27,759 bases of DNA from CAYMTN01 sp964393335 (GCA_964393335.1 CAYMTN010000047.1:1-27759); one strand, 5' to 3'; positions 6,791 to 15,097 are shown, counted from the first letter of the stretch. Notes: generated from the letters alone by a model not told the origin. Translations and numbers: made by a program.

Positions 6791-9100
6791 TCAGCGACAG
6801 CTCACCATATCATTTGGCAGCGGGCCTAAAGGGACATACTCCCCCCATTGCCGGTTTGCCCCCCACTTCACGGGAATCGCCGCGCCCGCACGCACAAACA
6901 CAGGGATACGATCCAACGGTGCAGCCACTTGCACATGTTGACCCCCGGTAAAGCGGTCGTGGGTCCAAAAGTCGAACCAATCCCCTTCCGGCAGGTAGAC
7001 GGGCCAGGTTGTTACGTCCGCTTCTACGACTGGACACACGAGCAGGTCACGCCCAAAGAAATACTGGTAGGGCGACGCTTCGCGGTGCCAGAGTGCGAGT
7101 GCGCGCATCATCGGCTGCCCGGTCTGTGCTGCAAATTGTGCTTCCTGCCAGATGTACGGCATCAGGTTGTGGCGCACGTTCACGAAAAAGCGAAATGGTG
7201 AGATCACCTGTTCGTCCCCGGCCCGGGTTTGGATATTCCAGGGCGTCCGGTAATGGCACGGCTCGCGGTGCTGGTTGAACTCGGAATGGTATTGCATGAT
7301 TGGGCAAAACGCTGCCATGGCCGTACTGCGCAGATACAATTCCGCCGACGGGACATCGCCGCTGAAACCGCCCAAATCCCACCCCCAGAACGGAATCCCC
7401 GAAATGCCTGCCGACAACCCGGCCAGAACCGAGTGCCGGAAGGCGTCCCAGGTGGAATTCTCATCACCGGCCCAATGGACGGGTGATCGCTGCGAGCCGA
7501 CGAATCCGGCACGGCTGAACGTTAAAGCATTACCGTTTCGTTTTTCGGTCACGAACTGGTAGTACGCTTCGGTGTACAGTTGCGGGTACACGTTCCACAA
7601 TTCATCACCCCGGCGGCCATCGGCAAAACGCGTAGCGCTGCCCCAGAGATGTTCGCCGCCGTCTGTTTTGAAGCCGTCGATCCCCAGGTCTTCAAGCAGA
7701 TAGGCGCGTTTTTTCAGCCACCAGGCACATGCTGCCGGATTCGTAACGTCCCACAAATACCCGTCGCGGAACCAGAAAGGCCGCACCTTATACAACGCGC
7801 CATCGGCTTCGCGCACCCCATAACCCTGCTGCTCAAATGTGACGCGGTCCGCTTCGTGTTGCGGATTCAGCCCGTCGCTTGCCTTAAAAACGGGAGTCAG
7901 CCACAGCAGAATACGAATGTCACGATCATGCAGCCAATCGACCATTTCCCTGGGGTCGGGCCACTTGCCATCCGCGGGAAAGGAGAAGTCCTCGTAACGC
8001 AGCGCGGCGTGGCCGGGCGTGGGCGTATACTGCGCGTCGTTCCACACGTAGAAAGTCGTCTCATCGCTCCAGGCTTCGATCACCAGCACGCTGGGAACAA
8101 TGGCATGCGCCAGCGATTGTTCGACTTCGTGCATCACGCGTGCCTGCGAATTCCATTCGTTGCCACTCATCCACAGACCAAATGCCCATAGCGGGGGCAG
8201 CACAGCGGGACCGGTTACCTGCGTAAACTGGCCGATGATGTCCAGCGGGTTACTGCCCGTGAACCATAGTATGGTGAGCGTTTCATCCGGACCGAGATCG
8301 GCCTCCAATACCCAACGGTCGGGCTGTGTTGCCGCTAAATCGAACTGCATCCACCGGCTGCTCTCGACATATACGCCGTAACCCGCCGACGACAGCATGA
8401 AGGGAATGGGTATATAGGTGCGTTTGCCCTGGTTTTTGTATTGTTCGTAACAGCGTACATCCAGAATTTCGCCGCGCTGGTTCAGCGCATTATATCGCTC
8501 GCCCAGGCCGAAGAAGGCGTCATCAGGACCGCACGCAAACGTGAGTCGCAGCCGTGTGGCGCGCGTGCCATCTGTCAGCCACTCGACTGCACGCACGGCG
8601 GGCAAGGGCGTGTGGTCAGGCAACAAACCGGACGATGCGCGGCTGACCCGCATCGTCCAGCGGTTAGCCTCAGCGGCGGATTGCTCCAAAACAACGGACT
8701 CCAACGGTGCTGGTTGCCAGCCCATACCGGTCAATTTGTATTCCGGCCCGGTCTGCCCATCGGCCTCGATCCAGTACGTCAGGGTTTGACCTGGCGGTGG
8801 CGCGGTCAATTCGGCGTGCCAGACATCCTGCTCAATTCTGACGGTCCGTTCCAGATACTCGACGCCGACGCCTTCTTCCATGCGCGGCTGCCAGTCCGGG
8901 TCTTTGACTGCGACGACGGTCGGTCCGACGGTGTTTTTCACCCGCGTGTGGACCTGCACCGATTGGGCCACATCCGGCGGGCGCGTGACGATGCCGATGG
9001 TAAAGGGGCTGTTTGCCAACGGCTTGCGCGGAAACCGTTCTTCCGGCAGTTGTTCGTAAGGATGCTCTTGCCCAAAAGGCGTATGGATGATTTCCATCAT
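6791..9100 (-). CDS. glycoside hydrolase family 31 enzyme (alpha-glucosidase/alpha-xylosidase type)
   Basis: The protein is about 769 residues without a signal peptide, so it should act in the cytoplasm. An N-terminal beta-sandwich of about 130 residues precedes the GH31 galactose-mutarotase-like region and (beta/alpha)8 barrel. The catalytic nucleophile should be D480 in GFKTDGGEHLWG and the acid/base D546 in HWAGDENSTWDAF; WGWDLGGFSG and the barrel start PPLWAFGLWMS are also typical. Family members release alpha-linked glucose or xylose from oligosaccharide ends with retention. KTDGGE resembles the KTDFGE of alpha-xylosidases, but specificity is not settled. The ATG at 9100 (GGAAAGG upstream) overlaps the preceding gene's stop as ATGA, implying translational coupling. 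The frame is open a further 30 codons upstream inside that gene; I reject that longer start. Confidence 0.93.
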   Translation of the reverse strand: MMEIIHTPFGQEHPYEQLPEERFPRKPLANSPFTIGIVTRPPDVAQSVQVHTRVKNTVGPTVVAVKDPDWQPRMEEGVGVEYLERTVRIEQDVWHAELTAPPPGQTLTYWIEADGQTGPEYKLTGMGWQPAPLESVVLEQSAAEANRWTMRVSRASSGLLPDHTPLPAVRAVEWLTDGTRATRLRLTFACGPDDAFFGLGERYNALNQRGEILDVRCYEQYKNQGKRTYIPIPFMLSSAGYGVYVESSRWMQFDLAATQPDRWVLEADLGPDETLTILWFTGSNPLDIIGQFTQVTGPAVLPPLWAFGLWMSGNEWNSQARVMHEVEQSLAHAIVPSVLVIEAWSDETTFYVWNDAQYTPTPGHAALRYEDFSFPADGKWPDPREMVDWLHDRDIRILLWLTPVFKASDGLNPQHEADRVTFEQQGYGVREADGALYKVRPFWFRDGYLWDVTNPAACAWWLKKRAYLLEDLGIDGFKTDGGEHLWGSATRFADGRRGDELWNVYPQLYTEAYYQFVTEKRNGNALTFSRAGFVGSQRSPVHWAGDENSTWDAFRHSVLAGLSAGISGIPFWGWDLGGFSGDVPSAELYLRSTAMAAFCPIMQYHSEFNQHREPCHYRTPWNIQTRAGDEQVISPFRFFVNVRHNLMPYIWQEAQFAAQTGQPMMRALALWHREASPYQYFFGRDLLVCPVVEADVTTWPVYLPEGDWFDFWTHDRFTGGQHVQVAAPLDRIPVFVRAGAAIPVKWGANRQWGEYVPLGPLPNDMVSCR

Positions 9101-10173
9101 GAAGCCCTTTCCAGGAATGATTCGACAATCAGGTACATGCCGTGCGACCACAACAGGGGACATGCCACAGCACCCCAGCGTTTTTCCCATTCAGTGAAAT
9201 GATCAGGGTGCAGCAGGTGGTCGGAAACCTGTTCCGGCAGCGCGCCGCCGTCCATCGCCTGCGCCCCGATCCAGGCCATCAATTCGCGGGCCTCGCTGAT
9301 ACGCCCTAGCTCAACATAAACCCATGCCAGCCACGCCGTAAGCAAGATCCACTCGCCGCCGCCGTAGTACACATCAGCCGCATAACGATAGATGCCACCA
9401 CCGGGACGGTACAAGTCGCGCTCGATCTTTTCGAGCGTCTGGCTGAAACAGTGATCGTCAACGCTGACTAATCCGTAAGGCACGGCGGTCCATAACAGGC
9501 TGGCATCGACCGCCTCATTCCCCAGGTATTTCATGAAATGCCCGCCCGGGGCGATACCTGTCTGCAAGGTAAAGTCACGGATCGACTCCGGCAAGCCAGC
9601 TGGAACAAGCGCCGGGCTGTAGCGTTGAACGGCGCTCAACCCGCCATAGAGCGCCGCACACGTGCTGACGTGGAGTTGCTCGCGGTGTTCTTCCCAACAA
9701 TCATAATTGGTGGACTGCCACAACGGGGCCAGATAACGGACTGTCAACGCAACCGCCGGTTCGAGCGCCATCCAAAGATCGTGATCCCCCGTCTTTTCGA
9801 CGTGCGCGACCAGACCCCATAACCAGGTACCGTATCCGTCTAGCTGGAAATCCCACCAATCATCCTGACCGATGTCGCCTTCGAGCGTAAAGCGAGTTGG
9901 CAGGTAATCTGCATCTGCGGGCATGATATTACGTTCCAGTTTGTGCAGCAGGTGTTCCAAACGTTCGCGCTGCCCTTCGAGCGTACGTCCGACCCAGGTA
10001 TAAAAAGCCCGGGCGCTCGCATGCTGACCGGCGCAGTCCATACCATAGGCGATCCAGGTACCATCCCGCAGCCACGAGTAGCGGTAATGGAAAAAGGTAG
10101 GGGAAGCCTTATAAGCCCCGCTTGGGGCCTGTCCGGCCCGAATGATATCGAGACTCGCGTCGTGCAAGTTCAT
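9097..10173 (-). CDS. GH15-like glucoamylase catalytic domain, short form
   Basis: The protein has 358 residues, soluble, with an (alpha/alpha)6 toroid sequence: YRYSWLRDGTW (32-40), DWWDFQLDGYGTWLWG, NYDCWEEHRE (156-165) and GGALPEQV. In GH15 the WEE glutamate (E161) is the general acid and the glutamate before Q (E314) the general base. Family members release beta-glucose from the non-reducing end of alpha-glucans, or cut trehalose-like sugars. Most bacterial GH15 proteins exceed 600 residues with an N-terminal beta-sandwich; this one is only the catalytic domain. Its stop overlaps the GH31 start by 4 bases, and it follows the sugar-binding protein gene after a strong hairpin. No strong ribosome site is seen at the ATG. 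Substrate is inferred as a short alpha-glucoside. Confidence 0.82.
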   Translation of the reverse strand: MNLHDASLDIIRAGQAPSGAYKASPTFFHYRYSWLRDGTWIAYGMDCAGQHASARAFYTWVGRTLEGQRERLEHLLHKLERNIMPADADYLPTRFTLEGDIGQDDWWDFQLDGYGTWLWGLVAHVEKTGDHDLWMALEPAVALTVRYLAPLWQSTNYDCWEEHREQLHVSTCAALYGGLSAVQRYSPALVPAGLPESIRDFTLQTGIAPGGHFMKYLGNEAVDASLLWTAVPYGLVSVDDHCFSQTLEKIERDLYRPGGGIYRYAADVYYGGGEWILLTAWLAWVYVELGRISEARELMAWIGAQAMDGGALPEQVSDHLLHPDHFTEWEKRWGAVACPLLWSHGMYLIVESFLERAS

Positions 10174-10196
10174 GATATGTGATCAGTAACTGAGGT

Positions 10197-10224
10197 GCGG
10201 CGGCGGGCTTCGTCCCGCCGCCGC
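10197..10224 (-). promoter_or_regulatory. intergenic mRNA hairpin between sugar-binding protein and GH15 genes
   Basis: A perfect 11-bp, all-GC stem (GCGGCGGCGGG at 10197-10207 with CCCGCCGCCGC at 10214-10224) closes a 6-base loop. There is no T-run after it in the direction of transcription. Such hairpins just behind solute-binding protein genes usually protect the upstream message and raise its level over downstream genes; that role is inferred. Confidence 0.75.
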
Positions 10225-10239
10225 AACAGAGCTACACCA

Positions 10240-11478
10240 CTACCGTAACAACGCGTCGATTTCGTCTTTGGCGATATCCATCGCACTTTGAGCGTCCAGA
10301 TCACCGGAAACGACGGCGTCCAGCAGCTCGCCGATTACGTCCTGCATCTCGGTTTGCCGCTCGATCACGGGAAGCGTAGCCACGGCATTCAGCGAGTCAA
10401 AGACAGCCTGGCGGTTGTCGGGCGGGGTCTGTTCCAGGTAAGCCTGGACGTACTCCGGCTTGTCAACTGCGGGCAGCTCCCAACTGCTGTTGATGCGCAC
10501 GTGGGCGGCAGTCTCACTTGCGGTCAGGAACTGGGCCCACGCCGCGGCTTCTTCGGGGTGCTTGGTGGACTTGGCGATCGCGATGCCGTTTGCGAAGAAG
10601 GCCGAGCCTTTGTGCGCCATACCGAGGTCAACCGTAATGTCCCAATTGAAATCGGCAGAGGCGAATATCGGGAACATCCAGATGCCGCTGACCAGCATAC
10701 CCACGCGCCCGCTCAGGAAGAAATCCCCGTCATCACCGGAGACTTCGTTCGCCTGTTCGGTGTCATCAGCCATGACGTTGTCGTCGAGCATGCCGACCAT
10801 CGTTTCAACGGTTTCCACGCATTCCGGCGCGTTGATGGTAGACTCGGTCTTGTCTTCGTTGAAGAACTGGCAGTCATTCTGCGCCGCGCGCTTGTAGAAC
10901 TCCCAGAACTGGATCGGAGCCTTGATGCCCCAGATGTGATCGCCCAGTGCCGTGATCGCCAGGCCGGCCTGACGCGCGTCTTCCATCGTCCAATCGGCAG
11001 TTGGGTAATCGATCCCCGCCTGATCGAACAGGTCCTTGTTGTAGAACAGAACAACCGTCGAAAATGACTCGGGGAGCGCTAACTGCTTTCCTTCGTAGTT
11101 GAACACATCGAGCGCGCGCGGATAGTAGGGCGTGGCGGGATCGAGGTAGCTGCTCAGGTCAAGCAGTACATCGTTGGCCGCGTAATTGACGAACGTCTGG
11201 TATTCCAGTTCAAACACATCCGGCGGATCGCCCCCGGCGAAATCCGCCTGAAGCACTGTAGGATAGTCAGCGTAGGGCGCATCGGATGTTTCAATCTTGA
11301 TGGTGGGATGCTCGGCCTCAAAGGCGGCCACAATTTCGGCCAGATCATCGAGGTGGTCCGGGCTGGACGTGAAATTGAAGTACCGGATAGTGACAGTGTC
11401 CTGGGCAAAGCTAGTCACCGGGACAAGCCCTATCACCAGCGCTACGACGATACCTAAGGCAAACAACTTACGAGACAT
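10240..11478 (-). CDS. ABC transporter sugar-binding protein (family 1 solute-binding)
   Basis: The protein has 412 residues. A Sec signal peptide (MSRKLFALGIVVALVIGLVP, likely cut after TSFA) has no lipobox cysteine, so the protein is not an obvious lipoprotein. The mature sequence shows the family-1 binding-protein pattern: VTIRYFNFTSSPDHLDDLAE, then F-E-A-E-H-P-x-I-K-I-E-T, DFAGGDPPDVFELEY, a mid-protein VGMLVSGIWMFP strand and PEEAAAWAQFLTASETAA near the end. It should capture an oligosaccharide outside the membrane and hand it to the two permeases. AAGGAG lies 10 bases before the ATG. Gene order puts it between the permeases (60 bp upstream) and the glycosidases (66 bp downstream). Confidence 0.92.
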   Translation of the reverse strand: MSRKLFALGIVVALVIGLVPVTSFAQDTVTIRYFNFTSSPDHLDDLAEIVAAFEAEHPTIKIETSDAPYADYPTVLQADFAGGDPPDVFELEYQTFVNYAANDVLLDLSSYLDPATPYYPRALDVFNYEGKQLALPESFSTVVLFYNKDLFDQAGIDYPTADWTMEDARQAGLAITALGDHIWGIKAPIQFWEFYKRAAQNDCQFFNEDKTESTINAPECVETVETMVGMLDDNVMADDTEQANEVSGDDGDFFLSGRVGMLVSGIWMFPIFASADFNWDITVDLGMAHKGSAFFANGIAIAKSTKHPEEAAAWAQFLTASETAAHVRINSSWELPAVDKPEYVQAYLEQTPPDNRQAVFDSLNAVATLPVIERQTEMQDVIGELLDAVVSGDLDAQSAMDIAKDEIDALLR

Positions 11479-11538
11479 CTTTCTATTTCTCCTTCTGCAA
11501 TAACTACCTAAACGGACAATGTGTTTCGCGGTGAAACC

Positions 11539-12441
11539 CTAACCTTTGATGCCACTGAACGTGACACCGCGAACGAACCACTTCTGAGCGAAGAGGTATA
11601 CGATCAAGATCGGCAGGATGGTGATCACGGCGCCTGCCATGACAACGTTCCACTCCACCGACCCCTGATACCGACTGGACCCGGCCAGATTAGCCAGCGC
11701 GACGGGCAGCGTCATCACGTCTTCCCTGCGGGCCACGAACAAAGGCCACAGGTATGCGTTCCACAGCGCCATGAAGTCGAACACGGCCAGCGTGGCGAAT
11801 GCTGGCTTGGAGAGCGGCAGCACGATCCGCCAGAACACCGTGAACTGGTTCGCGCCGTCGATAAACGCGGCCTCTTCCAGGTCACGCGGGAGTGTCAGGA
11901 ACGACTGCCGCAACAGAAATACACCAAATGCGTTGAACAAACCGGGTATGATCAACCCCTGGTAGGTGTTCACCCATCCAAACTGCCGGATCAGGATGAA
12001 CTGCGGAATGATGATCACCTGGATCGGGATCATCAACGTCGCCAGGTAGAGCACGAACACGGTATCGCGCCCGCGCCACGCCATGCGGGAAAAGGCATAA
12101 GCTGCCATGGCTGCGAACATCACCTGGCCTGTCGTCCCGGCGATGGTCACAAAAAAGCTGTTGAAGATCAGGTGCGGAATATTCATCCGGTCTGAGAGCG
12201 TGCGATAGGCGTCTAGACTGGCCGGGTTCGGGATGAATTGGGGCGTGACGGACATCAAGTTGGACTCTTGCTTGAAAGACGTGCTGATTGCCCACAGGAA
12301 TGGCACGAGCATGATCAGCGCCAGCACGATGAGTATCGTGTACTGGATCGCCTGGAGAGCGATCGGGCCGATCCGGCGAGCCAACAGCCGTGCGCGCGAT
12401 AGCGGAGGTGTCAGGGACATGGTCTTTTGTTCGCTGCTCAT
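11539..12441 (-). CDS. ABC sugar transporter permease, MalG type
   Basis: The protein is 300 residues with about six membrane segments. The first spans IQYTILIVLALIMLVPFLWA; later ones include MIPIQVIIIPQFILI and the last AVITILPILIVYLFAQKWF. The EAA loop that docks the ATPase is present (EEAAFIDGANQFTVFWRIVL, then PLSKPA). The C-terminus FVRGVTFSGIKG is typical of MalG/CUT1 permeases. The start is placed at 12441 because this ATG overlaps the upstream permease's TGA as ATGA; the frame remains open 26 codons further but inside that gene. No ATPase gene is in the operon, so a shared MsmK/UgpC-type ATPase encoded elsewhere is likely. Confidence 0.93.
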   Translation of the reverse strand: MSSEQKTMSLTPPLSRARLLARRIGPIALQAIQYTILIVLALIMLVPFLWAISTSFKQESNLMSVTPQFIPNPASLDAYRTLSDRMNIPHLIFNSFFVTIAGTTGQVMFAAMAAYAFSRMAWRGRDTVFVLYLATLMIPIQVIIIPQFILIRQFGWVNTYQGLIIPGLFNAFGVFLLRQSFLTLPRDLEEAAFIDGANQFTVFWRIVLPLSKPAFATLAVFDFMALWNAYLWPLFVARREDVMTLPVALANLAGSSRYQGSVEWNVVMAGAVITILPILIVYLFAQKWFVRGVTFSGIKG

Positions 12442-13376
12442 AGGTCGTAATGTACCCATCGTTTCTGAAGCCGGAACTGGATGAGCGTGATCGTGAAAAT
12501 GACAGCGAACAGCACCCACGACATCGCCGCCGCGTAACCCATGCGGTTGTAGCGGAAAGCATTGTCGACGATCTCGCCCACGATCACCGATGCACCGCGC
12601 CGGGCGAATCGCTCCGGCATCAACCAGGCTTGCTCAAAAATCTGGAACGAGTTGATCAACGAGATGATCAGGGCAAAAAATGTCGAGGGCGTGAGCAGCG
12701 GCATGGTGATGCGGCGCAGGCTCTGCCAGCGGTTAGCGCCATCGATTCGCGCCGCTTCGTAATAACTGTCTGGGATACCCTGCAACCCGGCCAGGAACAT
12801 CACCGTGATGTATCCGAGGTCCTTCCAGATGCTGGTGATGATGATCGCATAGAGGGCCGTATTGGGATCGACCAGCCACGCCGGGCCGCTGATGCCGAAT
12901 CCCTGGCTGGCACTGCTGTTCGCCGCCTGCGCNNNNNNNNNNAAGAAATAATTGACCAGACCATGCGCGGGATTGAAGACCCACTTCCAGATGACCGCCA
13001 CCGCCACCCACGACGTAACCACCGGCACGAAAAACGCAGTCCGAAACCATGCCCGGCCCCGCAACGGCTGGTTGAGCAGCAATGCCGTCAGGAAAGCCAG
13101 TGTGAGCACCGACGGGATGTACAACACGATGAACGTGAGCGTATGCTTGAACGCCGTCCAGAAGCCCGTATCGTGATATAACTCGCGAAAGTTGTCCAGC
13201 CCGATGAACTTCGCATCGGAGAGCAGGTTCCAATCGTAGAGCGTCAACCGCAGCGAATAGACGACAGGCCCCAGAATGAAAACGATCAGTCCGAGCAGGC
13301 TGGGAGCGAGAAAAAACGCGACCCAACCCCATTTGTGTATCCCACGATTTCCAGCCATGAGCGACACTTTCTTCAC
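12438..13376 (-). CDS. ABC sugar transporter permease, MalF type (contains a 10-N gap)
   Basis: The protein is about 312 residues with around six membrane segments, starting with WVAFFLAPSLLGLIVFILGP. It has the MalF-type periplasmic opening (YSLRLTLYDWN, FIGLDNFREL) and EAA loop YYEAARIDGANRWQSLRRIT. It pairs with the MalG-type permease, whose start overlaps this stop by 4 bases. Ten Ns at 12933-12942 fall after GLVNYF, in the loop between membrane segments; both flanks are in one frame, so the true gap length should be 1 modulo 3. The GTG at 13376 is given as start; an ATG six codons in (13358) is equally possible, and neither has a strong ribosome site. It starts 26 bp after the ROK regulator gene. 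Confidence 0.9.
   Translation of the reverse strand: MKKVSLMAGNRGIHKWGWVAFFLAPSLLGLIVFILGPVVYSLRLTLYDWNLLSDAKFIGLDNFRELYHDTGFWTAFKHTLTFIVLYIPSVLTLAFLTALLLNQPLRGRAWFRTAFFVPVVTSWVAVAVIWKWVFNPAHGLVNYFXXXXAQAANSSASQGFGISGPAWLVDPNTALYAIIITSIWKDLGYITVMFLAGLQGIPDSYYEAARIDGANRWQSLRRITMPLLTPSTFFALIISLINSFQIFEQAWLMPERFARRGASVIVGEIVDNAFRYNRMGYAAAMSWVLFAVIFTITLIQFRLQKRWVHYDL
12933..12942. other. assembly gap (10 N) inside the MalF-type permease gene
   Basis: Ten unknown bases; the round number suggests a filler rather than a measured distance. The reading frame is the same on both sides. Confidence 0.98.
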
Positions 13377-13402
13377 TCAAAAAAGAAACTTGTCCAAAAA
13401 AA

Positions 13403-14641
13403 CTAATCCGCCTGGATCGGCGAATTTGACTCGATCAACGGCGACTCAAAAATCTTGCCCACCACTAATCCCGCTGCGCCTCTGGCCCATGCCTGATCGT
13501 CGGCGGGTTTGATCAATGTCTCGACGCCGTCCAGCAAGCCATTAAACGTATGTGCGTGCAGCGCTTCCAGCACAGGGTCGAGCCGGTGTGCTCCCGCCGT
13601 GACGCCTTCGCCACTCAAGATGATCAAGGAGGGGCAGAAAAGGTTTACGACAGTCGCCAACCCCATGCCCAGGTAATGCCCACTACAGGCCAACAGATCG
13701 TGGGCCAGTGCGTCGCCCTGTTCTGCGGCGAGGGTCACATCATCCAGCGTAGATCGAGCGGTGAGCGTCGAAGGGACTCCGTTTTCAAGCGCCTGCTGCA
13801 TGTCGCGCAGGATGGCTGGATCGGCGGCAAGCGCTTCCAGGCAACCACGTTTGCCGCAGTCACACGGTGGACCGTCGGGTAACATCGTGATGTGCCCCAC
13901 TTCACCTACGCCGCCCCTATGTCCGCGATACAATTGGTGGTTGATCACCATTCCCAGGCCAATCCCGCGCCCGATTGTAAGCACGGCGAAATTCGCCACA
14001 TCATGACCGGGACCGAAAAGCTGCTCGGTGATAGTGAGCGTGTTCACATCATTTTCGAGATAGACGGGAAGCGATAGTCTCTCCGCGAGCATATCTGCGA
14101 GCGGAACGTCTTGCCAGTGGAAAAAGGGCGAATAATGGACGATTCCCGCCGCGCCATTGATGACACCGGCTAGCCCAACGCCAATGCCCCGGACCTTTTC
14201 ACGCGCAACATCGGCCTCATAAAGCGCATGAATCACGGTTTGCGTCAGAGTTTCCGCGACAGCTTCAGGATCGTGGATGGTAGTCAACGGGCGATCAAGG
14301 TAATTCAAAACAGTGGCTTCCAGATCGGTGACCGCGCACACCACACGGTTTTCCATGAGCTTCAGCCCGACAACATAACCTGCCGTGGGATTCAAGCGCA
14401 GCAATACCTGGCGACGCCCGCCGGTAAAGTCGCTTTCGCCCACCTCAGTCACCCAGCGTGTTTCGATCAAGTCATTCACGATTTGAGAGACAGCTCCTAC
14501 GCTCAGACCGGAGAGCTCGGTAAGCTGCGTGCGCGACAGTGGTCCCTGGCTCCGGGTAATGTTCAGGAGCAGGTTCCGATTCATGGCGCGCATCAGATCG
14601 CGGTTTCCACGACGAGGTTTGTTCATGGCAACTTTTATCAT
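13403..14641 (-). CDS. ROK-family transcriptional regulator of the sugar operon
   Basis: The protein has 412 residues. An N-terminal winged helix-turn-helix (about 22-65; PLSRTQLTELSGLSVGAVSQ with TGGRRQVLLRL wing) is followed by the ROK sugar-kinase-like domain: VGLKLMENRVV, the ENDVN motif (196-200), GEVGH and the zinc motif H250...C260-x-C262...C267 (CDCGKRGCLEAL). ROK regulators bind a sugar or sugar phosphate and release DNA; the retained ENDVN aspartate means kinase activity cannot be excluded. It is the first gene of the operon, 26 bp ahead of the permeases. The 27-bp palindrome over its own start region suggests autoregulation. No Shine-Dalgarno is evident; an in-frame ATG at 14626 is an alternative start. 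Confidence 0.92.
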   Translation of the reverse strand: MIKVAMNKPRRGNRDLMRAMNRNLLLNITRSQGPLSRTQLTELSGLSVGAVSQIVNDLIETRWVTEVGESDFTGGRRQVLLRLNPTAGYVVGLKLMENRVVCAVTDLEATVLNYLDRPLTTIHDPEAVAETLTQTVIHALYEADVAREKVRGIGVGLAGVINGAAGIVHYSPFFHWQDVPLADMLAERLSLPVYLENDVNTLTITEQLFGPGHDVANFAVLTIGRGIGLGMVINHQLYRGHRGGVGEVGHITMLPDGPPCDCGKRGCLEALAADPAILRDMQQALENGVPSTLTARSTLDDVTLAAEQGDALAHDLLACSGHYLGMGLATVVNLFCPSLIILSGEGVTAGAHRLDPVLEALHAHTFNGLLDGVETLIKPADDQAWARGAAGLVVGKIFESPLIESNSPIQAD

Positions 14642-14656
14642 TCAGTGAAATAAGTT
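14630..14656 (-). promoter_or_regulatory. 27-bp palindrome, candidate ROK operator
   Basis: Read on the minus strand it starts AACTTATTTCACT and ends AATGATAAAAGTT around a central G; 10 of 13 position pairs are complementary (AACTTnTnTCAnT arms). It covers the predicted transcription start and the ATG of the ROK gene, an ideal place for repression. Binding is inferred. Confidence 0.55.
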
Positions 14657-14662
14657 ATATGA

Positions 14663-14691
14663 AGCTTACTCCAAATTGTGCCGGTTGTCAA
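14663..14691 (-). promoter_or_regulatory. candidate promoter of the sugar operon
   Basis: TTGACA (complement of 14686-14691) is a perfect -35 box. TAAGCT (complement of 14663-14668) lies 17 bases downstream and is a modest -10. Transcription would start near 14656, at the edge of the palindrome. Confidence 0.5.
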
Positions 14692-14704
14692 GAATGATCG
14701 TTTC

Positions 14705-15082
14705 TTTCACCTTCGCGTACAACTCGTCCATCCGGATCAGATCGAAGGTCAGGTTAAGAAACATCTCGGTGTGCAACCGTACGTCATGTTCACCGGCCCG
14801 GTTGAGTCATTGAGCCAGTGTCTTTTCGTAGTATCCCAGCTTGCGCACTAGAACCGAGATGTCGACTCCTTCCGCCAACCACCACAATGCGTCAGCGATC
14901 ACAGCCGGGTCAATCTTCGCATAGTATGAGGGAGTGCTCTTCCGGCAACTGAATGTCGTCTGACACGCCGCGCAGATCAGACGTTGGATCGTCTTATCAT
15001 GGCCAATCTTCCCGTGTCCAATCAACTCATGCCAGCTCGCATCCTCTCGTGAATGAGGTTTTTTGACCCTATGGGCGCGGGC
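14705..15082 (-). pseudogene. decayed IS1-like transposase
   Basis: On the minus strand one frame reads SWHELIGHGKIGHDKTIQRL, then ICAACQTTFSCRKSTPSYYA, then WWLAEGVDISVLVRKLGYYE and KTLAQ, followed by an in-frame TGA at 14809-14807 and then LNRAGEHDVRLH...DLIRMDELYAKVK. This is the zinc-ribbon plus helix-turn-helix start of IS1-like transposases, running into the first catalytic 'DEL' segment. The TGA falls where relatives usually have Trp (...W-x-x-R-A-G). The catalytic rest is missing, and the 5' end is cut by a TAA at 15085-15083. It fills most of the 456-bp gap between the ROK and rhamnulokinase genes. Confidence 0.75.
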
Positions 15083-15097
15083 TTAGAAAATCCGCGG

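Noticed and set aside
8441..9202. Open frame of 253 codons on the plus strand
   Set aside because: Antisense to the GH31 and GH15-like genes, which have full catalytic motifs; no ribosome site or recognisable product.
14807..14809. In-frame TGA where relatives have Trp, hinting at TGA recoding or selenocysteine
   Set aside because: It lies in a truncated, decayed transposase. Intact genes here use TGA as stop, as in the ATGA overlaps at 9097, 12438 and 20669.
14705..15082. Functional small regulator encoded at 14807-15025
   Set aside because: The zinc-ribbon/helix segment looks regulatory by itself, but the sequence continues past the stop into the next transposase segment, so it is a broken transposase.
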